Shown here: positions 9,306-16,890 of the stretch, piece by piece
Layout of the letters: each line of letters opens with the position of its first letter
How positions within the stretch are numbered: position 1 is the stretch's first letter
NCBI GenBank assembly: GCA_963545035.1
Contig: CAUUHU010000004.1
Span: forward strand, 1 to 26,869
Length of the DNA stretch: 26,869 nucleotides
From: Nanogingivalis sp963545035
GTDB lineage: Bacteria; Patescibacteriota; Saccharimonadia; Saccharimonadales; Saccharimonadaceae
Direction of reading: 5' to 3'
Notes under the pieces: model-generated
Seen by the model: only the letters and a program-made list of their open reading frames with translations
The model's database searches: none
What the model was told of the DNA's origin: nothing
Made by a program: the position numbers and the translations under genes

Positions 9306-10103
9306 TTAAAATCCTCCTTGATTTGGATTATCGCCCTCTGCCTTTCGAACAAATAGGCTTGCTGTATCACGGAAATCACCCAAAGGCTCATAAACCGCCG
9401 TATCTGGGTTATAAACATTATAATAAAGCTCACCAAGCTCTTTCGTGCTTAGCTGTACGGATTTAATTCCCATTTGATAAAGCCCACCAGTGATTGAATC
9501 AACGCGTTTTTTAATTTCTTCGCGTGCCTTATCCCAGGTGTTTCGATCGATTTTCGAAATTTGTGCACTTGGTTTCGCAAATATCTTTCCAAAAAATCCC
9601 TTAGCGGAATCTTTAAGGTTATTTAGGTCGCCAGTTGGGTGATAAGGGATGACAATAAAGAAGGATTTATCCATAATGTTTGCACTACGGCTCAAACTAT
9701 CAATAAAGTTAATGTAGTCTTCCATTAAATCACCAAGAAGCATGTTATCTTGAGCGATTTGAATATCGGCGAGCTTATTTAAATATGGTTCAATATCAAC
9801 GCGTTGCGAACGAACCAAAATTTGAATTGGAAAAGTTAGCGAGTTCAAAAAACTCTGGTAAGAATATTCCACACCTTCGCGTTCACGAGAGCTCATAAGG
9901 TCGAAGTTGATAGACTTGCAAGCAATAACTGCTCGGAAGCTACCATCTCGCATCACAACCATTCCTTCGCGAAGTTCAGCGATCTCTAGCGAATTTTGTG
10001 TTGAAGTTGGATTGGCTGGTGCATTTGAATTTGTTTTATTTTCAGCTTGGTTCATGTCCATTGCTGGATTTTTTTGATTCATTTTCATTTGATTATTATT
10101 CAT
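9306..10103 (-). CDS. VirB4 N-terminal-domain-like (TraC-like) protein
   Basis: This 265-residue protein has no membrane helix or signal peptide. After a Gln/Asn-rich start (1-40), the ordered part begins at about residue 43 with LREGMVVMRDGSFRAVIAC, a pattern typical of the N-terminal domain of VirB4/TraC ATPases. A segment QILVRSQRVDIEPYL (about 94-108) and a helical region follow. It has no Walker motifs. It lies directly before the ATPase gene (2 bp) and after PrgI (3 bp), so the two products probably work as the halves of one VirB4 unit. GAGGT six bases before its ATG is encoded by the last Leu-Arg codons of prgI. The family assignment is from pattern and position and was not checked by a profile search. 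Confidence 0.8.
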   Translation of the reverse strand: MNNNQMKMNQKNPAMDMNQAENKTNSNAPANPTSTQNSLEIAELREGMVVMRDGSFRAVIACKSINFDLMSSREREGVEYSYQSFLNSLTFPIQILVRSQRVDIEPYLNKLADIQIAQDNMLLGDLMEDYINFIDSLSRSANIMDKSFFIVIPYHPTGDLNNLKDSAKGFFGKIFAKPSAQISKIDRNTWDKAREEIKKRVDSITGGLYQMGIKSVQLSTKELGELYYNVYNPDTAVYEPLGDFRDTASLFVRKAEGDNPNQGGF

Positions 10104-10106
10104 TAT

Positions 10107-11588
10107 TTACCTCAACGATATTAATACTTCATTTTCTTCCAGGTCGACCTCTTTTGAATTATCCTGGGCGATCTTTTCTTTATTTGCTATCTTATTTGCT
10201 TGACGCGCGAGTGTTTCAACCGAAAGATCTTTCCCTTCTGAAACTAGTCTTTTCATTTCAGCGCTAATTTCTTTAGCGGAAGTTTGTTCAATTGTGTGCT
10301 TTTTATTGATAAATGGATTGTCTTGTGGGTTTGTTGAAATCCTTGCTTTTGGATCGCGCTTCTCTCTTTCATCTGTTGCATTATTGAATTCTCGAATTCT
10401 CTCGATATCTTCACGGATTCCTTCGAGTTCATCTTTCTGACTTTGATAACTTTCTGAGCTATTTGGCGCTGAGTATGGGTGTTGTTGTGGTTGATTTGGA
10501 TAGGAGTTTTCAGTAAAGTTTGAAAGCGGCTGCGGTGCGGGTTGTTGGAAATTATGCGATGGATTCTGTTGCCAGCTGGGCGAAATAACAGTTTGATTCA
10601 TTGAATCTGGGTAAGGATTGTAGTGAAGTTTGATATTGCTGAATTCGTTGTTATTATGCTCAGGATTTGCCTGGGGTGGGTTCTGCCAATTTTGGCTAGG
10701 GGTATAATTATTAGAAATATTTTGTCCCGAATTCCAATTTTGTGTCGGGCTTTGTGGATAGGCATTTGCGAAAGTATTGTTGGGTGTTTTATTTTGGCCA
10801 AAATTCATGCGATATTGGTCTTGCTGGTTTTGCGAAAATGCTGTTGGTTGAGTTTGCGTTGGGGTTGATACTGGAGTTTGAATTGAGACGTCTTCAAATT
10901 TAACGTTGTCTGAGCCAATGTAATTATTCTTAGGATCAAAATAATAAGTTTGGTCTTGAATATTCTCTGAACTTTCATTAGTAAACTGCGCGAGATTTCG
11001 CGCCATATCAAGGTTTTGCATAATTTGTTGTTTGCGTCGCTGGTCGTGCTGACTTAAAAGGTTATCCACATTTGAAGAAACGCGAGAATCATCAAACATA
11101 TCTTCTGCTGAGCGTGCCTCATTAGAGTATTCTTCTCGCACGGTTGTATTTACGGGTGCGATTGAGTGTTTAATAGCCCAACCTTCAGTATCAACAATAT
11201 CCGCCAAATAGCTAAGCCGCCTTGAGGCTTCATTTTGTGAAATATCTTTAGTCAAGTTCTCCTCTTTTTTAATTGGTGCAGAAATCTGAATTAAATGCTC
11301 AATACCATCTGGCTGCCAATAACGTTTATTTGGTTTTACGTAGAAAGAAACAATTGCAGCAAGATAAGTCTCCATTGGTTGATCTTTTCGAAGAGGCAAT
11401 GCGAGCGCCCCAAAGAAAATAATAAAAGGCAATGGAATAATTATCAACCCAGGAAAAATTCCCCATAGAAAAATATCCAGCGCAACACAGCCCGCAACAA
11501 TAATCAAATAAATAAACTGCCGAAAGTTAAACGGCCCAAGCAATTTGTCATCAGCCTCAACGTCTTGAGGAACTTTATAAACGCTCAT
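10107..11588 (-). CDS. PrgI/VirB3-like membrane protein with a long disordered tail
   Basis: PrgI-family proteins are the VirB3 equivalents of Gram-positive-type T4SS and almost always sit just before VirB4, as here. Residues 1-100 fit the family: MSVYKVPQDVEADDKLLG, the FNFRQFIYL entry into two closely spaced membrane helices (about 24-66), and VSFYVKPNKRYWQPDG (about 84-99). The remaining roughly 390 residues are an added tail: charged to about 200, then rich in Gln, Asn, Pro and Ser (about 215-390), then charged helical to residue 493. Usual PrgI proteins are about 100-150 residues, so the tail is odd. No in-frame start exists upstream, because a TAG lies two codons before the ATG. An AAAGGAG lies about 19 bases upstream, too far for ordinary initiation. 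It is first in the operon with the two VirB4 genes. Confidence 0.85.
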   Translation of the reverse strand: MSVYKVPQDVEADDKLLGPFNFRQFIYLIIVAGCVALDIFLWGIFPGLIIIPLPFIIFFGALALPLRKDQPMETYLAAIVSFYVKPNKRYWQPDGIEHLIQISAPIKKEENLTKDISQNEASRRLSYLADIVDTEGWAIKHSIAPVNTTVREEYSNEARSAEDMFDDSRVSSNVDNLLSQHDQRRKQQIMQNLDMARNLAQFTNESSENIQDQTYYFDPKNNYIGSDNVKFEDVSIQTPVSTPTQTQPTAFSQNQQDQYRMNFGQNKTPNNTFANAYPQSPTQNWNSGQNISNNYTPSQNWQNPPQANPEHNNNEFSNIKLHYNPYPDSMNQTVISPSWQQNPSHNFQQPAPQPLSNFTENSYPNQPQQHPYSAPNSSESYQSQKDELEGIREDIERIREFNNATDEREKRDPKARISTNPQDNPFINKKHTIEQTSAKEISAEMKRLVSEGKDLSVETLARQANKIANKEKIAQDNSKEVDLEENEVLISLR

Positions 11589-11626
11589 TCTCTATTTTTG
11601 CCCACTTCTCCTTTATTATTAGTACA

Positions 11627-11655
11627 ATTTTAACATATTTTTTCTAAAAAATAAA
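11627..11655 (-). promoter_or_regulatory. Probable promoter for the prgI-virB4 operon
   Basis: On the minus strand TTTATT, a 17-bp spacer and TAAAAT form a candidate promoter. The -10 is extended (ATATGT before TAAAAT), nearly identical to those upstream of the M23 and VirB6 genes. The -35 is weak. It lies between the virB6 terminator and prgI. Confidence 0.5.
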
Positions 11656-11657
11656 GC

Positions 11658-11692
11658 AAAAAATAGACAAAGTTATAAAACTCTGTCTATTT
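11658..11692 (-). terminator. Terminator of the VirB6-like gene, overlapping its stop codon
   Basis: Arms 11661-11669 and 11684-11692 pair over 9 bp. An inner 4-bp stem with a 4-base loop continues after one mismatch. On the minus strand a run of six T follows. The TAG stop of the VirB6-like gene (11689-11687) lies within the arm. Confidence 0.85.
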
Positions 11693-14371
11693 CTTATTCT
11701 TAATATTGGTTGGTTTCCAGTTTGAGCCAAGGATGGAGTCATAGATCGCTTTATTGCTCTTTTCAACTTCTTTAAGCATTTTATGGATTTCGGATCCCTG
11801 AACTGCGTTAAGTTTACTATATTCAGCAGGGTTCTCGTTAATTGTTTTGACGCTTTTAAGCGTTGATTTGAGTGTCTCATCCGACATTGCCGAAAGAGCT
11901 TGCTTATCCCAAATAATTTTCATTGCATCGTTTGAAGCTTTTATAATCTTCTCATCCGAAACATTCTTAGTGTAGTTGTCGTGAATGGCATTCATAACTT
12001 CTTTTGAAGTCATTCCATTTACTGCAATATTTTCTAAGGCAGCGCCACCAATAAATTGAAGATCATCTTTTTTGGTTTTCTTAAAGGCCTCAACCAAATC
12101 GCTACGGTTGGCATTTAATTCACTGCCAATTGAAGTCTTACCAAGTGAATCCAGGGCAGTTTCGAGATTTGATGAACCCATGAATTTCTCAGCTGTTGCA
12201 GCGCGTAAATTCTTAGTAATTTCGAAATCGATTCCATCTTTTTGGATACTTTCACCCATATTCTTCGAGAAGATTTGACTATAATCGCTACCCGAAAAGT
12301 TGAGTGATTTTGTAAGATTTGCGAGTGATTCGACCTCTTCTTTGTTTTCTTTCGAGGCAGCTGCCATAGCGCTTGCAAGTGCTGAAACTTTTCCAGCTTC
12401 ACCACGAACACCAGATGCAGTATTTAATAGATCGTTGTTGTAGCGCAAATTATTCGCCAATGCATTGTTGAGTGCAATATTGTTATTTCTTTCAGCCTGC
12501 TTAAACGAAGTAGTTCTATTTGCATCGTCAATAAATTTAAGCGCTTGTGAACCAAATTTTCCATTGAGGGTTCTTAAGGTGTCATCGCTAAGGTCAACAA
12601 TTCCTCTAATTTTACCATTTGGATCTTTGTCAAGGGTTGAACTGAGTAATTCAGATTTAATTTGTGAAATTGCTGCACCAGATTGAGCATTGGCGCGATT
12701 TAAAGCTTCGTTAGCAAGCATTTCTTGATATTGAGTATTTGTTCCTAGAATGTGCTGTTTTCGAGCTTCATAATATTTATTCGAAAATGCGTTTGAGCCT
12801 TCTGGCATATTTTGAGCAGCTTCTAAATCAGAATTTTCTTTATTCATAAAACGTTCTTTTTGATATGCGTCGGCGATAGATTTCGCTGAACCAATTCTTC
12901 TTGAGCGATTGTAACTCCTTTGATTTAATCGAGAACCAAGTGATGCTGGATTTTTTACAATTTCACGGTTTCGGTACATTTCTTGATTTTCTCCAAGTAA
13001 TCTCTTGGCTCGGTCGATTGGTCCTTTGTTAGGATTGTTGATAATTCCGGCGAATTTACCAAGCAAGCTACCGCTAATTCGCATAATTGTTGGCGTAATT
13101 GCAAGTGGTACAATTTGAACAACTGCACCCAAAAGAAATACTAAGAAGCTTCCGTTCGAGCTGGCAATAATTGTAGTTCCAACAAGCTGTGCCCCACCAA
13201 ATAACAGAGAAATAATTGGGTACATTACAAGCATTGTTGTGAATAAATCTTTCCATTTCTGGAACCATTTTTCAGTATTTGGCAGGATGTTTGCGGCAAA
13301 AGCTAAAGGCGCCAAGAAAACCAAAACAATAATAATTGCTTGACGAGCTGCTAGAATTACCAAGCCGACTACAGCTGAATAGATAACAGCAACTAATGCG
13401 CCAAGAATCATCATTACTGCCGCACCAGTGCTTCCTGCAGTTGCTACGGATACCGTATATGCTCCATATGCCACAACGCCACTACCACTTAAAACAGCTG
13501 CAGTCATATTTGACCAGTCTAAACCTGATACTTTAATCTTGTCTCCACCACTATTAAAGATACTGTTTCGAATTCCTATAAGAAGATTTTGCGCTTGTGC
13601 ACCTAAAATATTTGAAATATCAACTAAAATCGCACAAATATAGTAAGAGATATTAATTAAAATTGCTGCTACGATCAATTTTGGCAATATTTTTTTCACA
13701 CCATAATTACTAATTCCAAAGCCAGTTACCTGCGAATAAATAACAAAAACAAAACCAATCACGAAAAAGATATTCGCGACGTTTCGCATATAATCCCAAA
13801 CTTGAAAGAGTCCTGATTTACGGGAGGTGTAAAGTGGTTGAACTCGCAAAAATGTTTGAAGCCAGTCATAAATTCCGTCCATCCATTTTGAGATTGTGTT
13901 CGCAACCATACAAACCATCCAGCCGCCACCGCCTTCAACACTACAGTTTGATGTCTCATCGTCTTTTGAGGTGCCGTCAACTTTAACATCTTGCGCATCA
14001 CCGTCTTGTTTTAGGTTCCCTAAAGCGCTTACATTGAAAGTATAGATTTTTCCGCTAGAAGCATCATTTTCATTATCTAGAGCGATAACAGTGGTTTTCT
14101 GATTGTCTGCACTGACTGATGAATTTTCAGCATAAATTTTTTTTGAACGAATTGATTCGGGGTATTTCGAAGTATCGGAAACTTTCGTATAAACTTTTCC
14201 GTTGTATTTTATACCATTTTTTGAAGAATCTGTCCATTGAGCTCCATCGAGCGCATAAGCTAGACTCGAATTAAAAAAGCCCAAGATTATGACTACTGTT
14301 ATAGCCATGATAAAGAAAACTTTTCGAAAATCTTGAGTTTTTGCTTTTCTGAACCTCGCCAAGATCTGCAT
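11687..14371 (-). CDS. VirB6/TrbL-like polytopic T4SS membrane protein
   Basis: VirB6-type proteins form part of the inner-membrane channel of a T4SS. From the ATG at 14371 the protein has 894 residues. It has an N-terminal hydrophobic helix (about 19-39, possibly a signal peptide ending near AYA), an outer domain to about 150 with a Cys pair (NCSVEGGGGWMVC), then at least six membrane helices (about 199-219, 231-254, 314-339, 342-364, 379-399, 409-434). A cytoplasmic, mostly helical and polar tail of about 450 residues follows. The longer frame from ATG 14389 is rejected as the start because a consensus promoter overlaps that codon; 14371 lies 8 bases after the -10 box, giving a leaderless or nearly leaderless message. 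The family call rests on topology and position, not a clear motif. Confidence 0.82.
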   Translation of the reverse strand: MQILARFRKAKTQDFRKVFFIMAITVVIILGFFNSSLAYALDGAQWTDSSKNGIKYNGKVYTKVSDTSKYPESIRSKKIYAENSSVSADNQKTTVIALDNENDASSGKIYTFNVSALGNLKQDGDAQDVKVDGTSKDDETSNCSVEGGGGWMVCMVANTISKWMDGIYDWLQTFLRVQPLYTSRKSGLFQVWDYMRNVANIFFVIGFVFVIYSQVTGFGISNYGVKKILPKLIVAAILINISYYICAILVDISNILGAQAQNLLIGIRNSIFNSGGDKIKVSGLDWSNMTAAVLSGSGVVAYGAYTVSVATAGSTGAAVMMILGALVAVIYSAVVGLVILAARQAIIIVLVFLAPLAFAANILPNTEKWFQKWKDLFTTMLVMYPIISLLFGGAQLVGTTIIASSNGSFLVFLLGAVVQIVPLAITPTIMRISGSLLGKFAGIINNPNKGPIDRAKRLLGENQEMYRNREIVKNPASLGSRLNQRSYNRSRRIGSAKSIADAYQKERFMNKENSDLEAAQNMPEGSNAFSNKYYEARKQHILGTNTQYQEMLANEALNRANAQSGAAISQIKSELLSSTLDKDPNGKIRGIVDLSDDTLRTLNGKFGSQALKFIDDANRTTSFKQAERNNNIALNNALANNLRYNNDLLNTASGVRGEAGKVSALASAMAAASKENKEEVESLANLTKSLNFSGSDYSQIFSKNMGESIQKDGIDFEITKNLRAATAEKFMGSSNLETALDSLGKTSIGSELNANRSDLVEAFKKTKKDDLQFIGGAALENIAVNGMTSKEVMNAIHDNYTKNVSDEKIIKASNDAMKIIWDKQALSAMSDETLKSTLKSVKTINENPAEYSKLNAVQGSEIHKMLKEVEKSNKAIYDSILGSNWKPTNIKNKK

Positions 14372-14379
14372 ATGACCTG

Positions 14380-14408
14380 ATTTTATCATATTTTAACCCT
14401 TTTGTCAA
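14380..14408 (-). promoter_or_regulatory. Consensus promoter of the VirB6-like gene
   Basis: On the minus strand a perfect TTGACA, a 17-bp spacer and TAAAAT with extended TGA form a strong promoter. Transcription should start about 14373-14371, at or next to the ATG at 14371, and downstream of the alternative ATG at 14389. Confidence 0.8.
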
Positions 14409-14438
14409 TCTCTAAATTGTTTTTTCGAAATAAAACAC

Positions 14439-14472
14439 TTGCTTTTTCCCTGGAAATGGTTTAAAGTATAAT
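14439..14472 (+). promoter_or_regulatory. Probable promoter of the pilin-like gene array
   Basis: TATAAT at 14467-14472 is a perfect -10 hexamer only four bases before the ATG at 14477. At 17-bp spacing the -35 would be a poor TTTTCC; TTGCTT at 14439 would suit a weaker TAAAGT at 14462. Either choice predicts almost no 5' leader. Confidence 0.5.
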
Positions 14473-14476
14473 TATT

Positions 14477-15046
14477 ATGATTAAAAAAATAAAAAAAATA
14501 ATTACAATTGGGTTAGTTTTGACGAGCTTTTTTGTAGCTTTCCAAACATTTTTTATATCCAGTAATAATGCATACGCAAAGCTGCAATATATAGATGGTA
14601 ATAGTAATGCGGTCGATGCTCCTAAATCATCAAATAAAAAGAACGATTCAGGATCTAATTCAACACCGGCGCCTGCCCTCGCCCTTGCGAATTCTGATTC
14701 TAGCTCTTCTAGTTCAAGTGATGGGGATGCTGGCGAAAATAAAGAAAATGAAGACGAAAAAGAGCCTATCAATAATACTCCGGAAGAAGTCAAAACAGCA
14801 ATTCTACCTGAAAATTGGAAAATTGAAGATATTCTCAATATGATTTTGCTAGTTGTAACAACTGGAGTTGGAATTGCGGCTGTCGGTGCGATCGTTTATG
14901 CTGGTATATTGTATATCACTGCGCGAGACAATGCTGGGCAAGTTTCAAAAGCTAAAACAATGATTATGAATACGGTTATTGGTGTGGTTGCATATATATT
15001 AATGTGGGCATTTCTACAATGGATTATTCCAGGAGGGGTCTTCTAA
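14477..15046 (+). CDS. T4SS pilin-like protein, first of six
   Basis: This 189-residue protein has a signal peptide (KKIKK start, hydrophobic to about 25, possible cut after AYA near 34), then a Ser-rich acidic spacer (about 55-105), then two membrane helices (about 116-142 and 155-182). Between the helices is the family segment ITARDNAGQVSKAKTMIMN, comparable to SAGNPSQITRAKTMLMY in gene four, which marks the T4SS_pilin (VirB2/TrbC-like) group. No Shine-Dalgarno precedes the ATG, and TATAAT lies four bases upstream. The stop TAA overlaps the next ATG by one base (TAATG). The spacer is longer than in the two compact pilins at the array end, so this may be an accessory or tip subunit; that role is a guess. 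Confidence 0.85.
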   Translation: MIKKIKKIITIGLVLTSFFVAFQTFFISSNNAYAKLQYIDGNSNAVDAPKSSNKKNDSGSNSTPAPALALANSDSSSSSSSDGDAGENKENEDEKEPINNTPEEVKTAILPENWKIEDILNMILLVVTTGVGIAAVGAIVYAGILYITARDNAGQVSKAKTMIMNTVIGVVAYILMWAFLQWIIPGGVF

Positions 15047-15486
15047 TGAAAAAAATTTTATTAATGCTAGCTATTATGATAATGCCAGTTATGTATTTTT
15101 CACAAAGTGCTTACGCTGATTCGGGATGTACGGGAAATGAAACTTTCTTTGGTCTTCCTGCTTGGTATCGTGGGCTGGTTACATCCGGCGAAAACGGCTG
15201 TCAGATTAAAGAAATTGGCCCTGGTGATGCGAAAAACAAACACGAGATTACGATAGAACAATTTGTTTGGACGGTTGTAGCAAATGTGATCGATATGGGA
15301 TTCCGAATTGCGGGATTGGTGGCAATGGCATTCATTATTTACGCGGGATATCAGTATATGATTGCTGCTGGCGATCCAGGAATGCTTGCAAATGCAAAAA
15401 GGTCATTAACCAATGCGGTGGTCGGTCTAGCAATTGCAATTTTGGCATCAACAATAGTAACATTTGTATTAGGAATTTTAGGATAA
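15046..15486 (+). CDS. T4SS pilin-like protein, second of six
   Basis: This 146-residue protein starts at ATG 15046, with AGGAGG nine bases upstream; an earlier in-frame ATG at 15004 lies inside the previous gene and has no ribosome site. It has a signal peptide (about 1-24, cut near AYA), an outer segment with two cysteines (C28 in SGCTGN, C52 in NGCQIK) that could form a disulfide, and two membrane helices (about 85-107 and 122-144). The inter-helix segment IAAGDPGMLANAKRSLTNAV matches the other pilins. Start and stop overlap both neighbours by one base (TAATG twice), so translation is coupled. Family membership is clear from the repeated pattern; the exact role is unknown. Confidence 0.87.
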   Translation: MKKILLMLAIMIMPVMYFSQSAYADSGCTGNETFFGLPAWYRGLVTSGENGCQIKEIGPGDAKNKHEITIEQFVWTVVANVIDMGFRIAGLVAMAFIIYAGYQYMIAAGDPGMLANAKRSLTNAVVGLAIAILASTIVTFVLGILG

Positions 15487-15851
15487 TGGAACAATATATA
15501 TTTTTAGCGGAAGAAAATGGATCTGGAGATAAAGGTGAAAGTACTTCGGATGGTTCAATAAATTTTGATAAGTCTAAAGTGTTTAATAATGTCGACACTT
15601 CGAATAAAGATAAAGCTAACGATGCTTCCCTTCAGAATGCGTTCAATACGGCATTTATCTGGGCTGGAATAATTTGCGTTATCGTGATTGTTGTTGCAGG
15701 TTTAACGTTTGTTACCTCCTCTGGTAACCCTGGCCGAATTTCGAAAGCTAAATCTGCAATAGTGTATGCATCTTTCGGAATTGGGATCATTGTCTCAGCG
15801 GCCTTAATTGTAAATCTAATTATCGGTGGGCTATTGAAAGGAAGTATTTAG
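15486..15851 (+). CDS. T4SS pilin-like protein, third of six, without a signal peptide
   Basis: This 121-residue protein starts at ATG 15486, overlapping the preceding TAA. A longer frame from 15267 runs inside the second pilin gene and is not coding. It has a polar N-terminus of about 50 residues, then two membrane helices (about 57-77 and 92-114) around TSSGNPGRISKAKSAIVYA, the family's inter-helix segment. Unlike its five neighbours it has no basic-hydrophobic signal sequence at the start (MEQYIFLAEENGSG). Its outer N-terminus would have to be moved across the membrane by the helices themselves. The stop TAG is followed directly by the next ATG. Confidence 0.84.
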   Translation: MEQYIFLAEENGSGDKGESTSDGSINFDKSKVFNNVDTSNKDKANDASLQNAFNTAFIWAGIICVIVIVVAGLTFVTSSGNPGRISKAKSAIVYASFGIGIIVSAALIVNLIIGGLLKGSI

Positions 15852-16430
15852 ATGAAAAAAATTATTCTATTAAGTAGTATTTTTCTCGCTTTTATAGTGC
15901 CGACAAGTGCGTTTGCGGCAACTCCATTCGGCGCTTGTAAAAATGTTGTTTCTGGAAATACGGCTGTTTGTTCTGGAGATGCTAAAGATGCTAAAGAAAT
16001 TGCTAAAAATGTAATTTCAGTTCTTCTTTGGATTGTAGGAATGGCCTCGATAATCGTAATTGTCTACTCAGGAATCACTTTTGTCACCTCGGCAGGAAAT
16101 CCAAGTCAAATAACAAGAGCTAAAACAATGTTAATGTATGCTGTGATTGGTCTAGTGGTTTCAATTTTGGCGTATGCAATCGTTAACTTTATTGTTGGAT
16201 CTGCAGGTGGAAGTAAAGGTGGCTCTTCATCTTCTAGTTCAAGCTCTAGTTCTGGTGGTAACTCATCTAGCGGCTCGGGGTCTTCAAATAAAAATTCAAA
16301 TAATAATTCGCCAAATACTAAGTCTGATAACTCAAACGGTAGCCAAGGTAACGATGGTAAACCTTCTTTCCCAGAGCTTAATTCTGGAAAAAACGAAACA
16401 GGTGATAAAAGTATTTGGACTAAAATATAA
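15852..16430 (+). CDS. T4SS pilin-like protein, fourth of six, with a Ser/Asn-rich tail
   Basis: This 192-residue protein has a signal peptide (about 1-22, cut after AFA), a short outer part with two cysteines (C28 in FGACKN, C40 in AVCSGD), and two membrane helices (about 51-76 and 92-117). Between the helices is the family segment SAGNPSQITRAKTMLMYAVI. After the second helix comes a tail of about 70 residues, at first almost pure Ser/Gly, then Asn/Ser and charged. The tail is absent from the compact pilins and would remain exposed on whichever side the second helix ends. The ATG abuts the previous stop, with AAGGAAG about nine bases upstream. It may be a specialised subunit; that is inference. 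Confidence 0.86.
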   Translation: MKKIILLSSIFLAFIVPTSAFAATPFGACKNVVSGNTAVCSGDAKDAKEIAKNVISVLLWIVGMASIIVIVYSGITFVTSAGNPSQITRAKTMLMYAVIGLVVSILAYAIVNFIVGSAGGSKGGSSSSSSSSSSGGNSSSGSGSSNKNSNNNSPNTKSDNSNGSQGNDGKPSFPELNSGKNETGDKSIWTKI

Positions 16431-16450
16431 AATAATTTAAGGAGAATAAG

Positions 16451-16834
16451 ATGAAAAAAATTTTATTAGCATTCGGTTTGATTCTTGCTTTTGCTACCCC
16501 TATTGTTATGACATCAAATGTTCTAGATAACCAAGCCTATGCTGAGGGCGCTGCAGATTTAATTCAAAAAGGTGCGGACTCTACTGGTCAGAAAGATTCT
16601 CGATCGGCCGGCGATCTTGCTAAAGATTTTGTTAATATTATGCTTTTTGCAGTTGGCATCTTGGCGGTTATTATGATTATCTGGGGCGGCATCCGATATG
16701 TATTGTCAGGTGGCGATAGTGGTGCTGTTAGTTCAGCCAAGAAGACGATCCTTTACGCAGTAGTCGGTTTGATTGTTGCTATCCTGGCTTATGCTATAGT
16801 CAATTTTGTCATTACCACTATTGCAAAAAAATAA
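16451..16834 (+). CDS. T4SS pilin-like protein, fifth of six (compact)
   Basis: This 127-residue protein has a signal peptide (about 1-31, cut near AYA), a short outer segment, and two membrane helices (about 60-82 and 97-123) around LSGGDSGAVSSAKKTILYAV. This is the compact form expected of a major pilin. AAGGAG lies six bases before the ATG, and the gene follows the previous one after 20 bp. It is the closest relative of the sixth gene: both share GGIRYVLS and ILAYAIVNFVI. The two probably arose by a recent duplication. Confidence 0.9.
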   Translation: MKKILLAFGLILAFATPIVMTSNVLDNQAYAEGAADLIQKGADSTGQKDSRSAGDLAKDFVNIMLFAVGILAVIMIIWGGIRYVLSGGDSGAVSSAKKTILYAVVGLIVAILAYAIVNFVITTIAKK

Positions 16835-16848
16835 AATTTTGATATAAT
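16821..16848 (+). promoter_or_regulatory. Internal promoter for the sixth pilin gene
   Basis: TTGCAA, a 16-bp spacer and TATAAT with extended TGA overlap the end of the fifth pilin gene and lead into the sixth. A separate strong promoter fits higher expression of one major subunit. Confidence 0.65.
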
Positions 16849-16890
16849 TTAAGTATAAAATAACTTTTTAAGAAAGGAAATTAATTTAAA

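Noticed and set aside
11588..11613. Mini-ORF GTG-GGC-AAA-AAT-AGA-GAA-TGA before prgI, ending on its ATG
   Set aside because: The AAAGGAG is only two bases from the GTG, too close for normal initiation; it is an attractive coupling idea but unsupported.
15004..15045. Longer start for the second pilin gene
   Set aside because: It lies inside the first pilin gene without a ribosome site; AGGAGG and the TAATG overlap fix the start at 15046.
15267..15485. Longer frame for the third pilin gene (194 residues)
   Set aside because: The extra part is a cysteine-rich shadow of the second pilin gene in another frame.
16216..16300. Repetitive sequence that might suggest a CRISPR or satellite
   Set aside because: It encodes a Ser/Gly run in frame within a pilin gene; there are no regular spacers. 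No CRISPR array was seen anywhere in the window.
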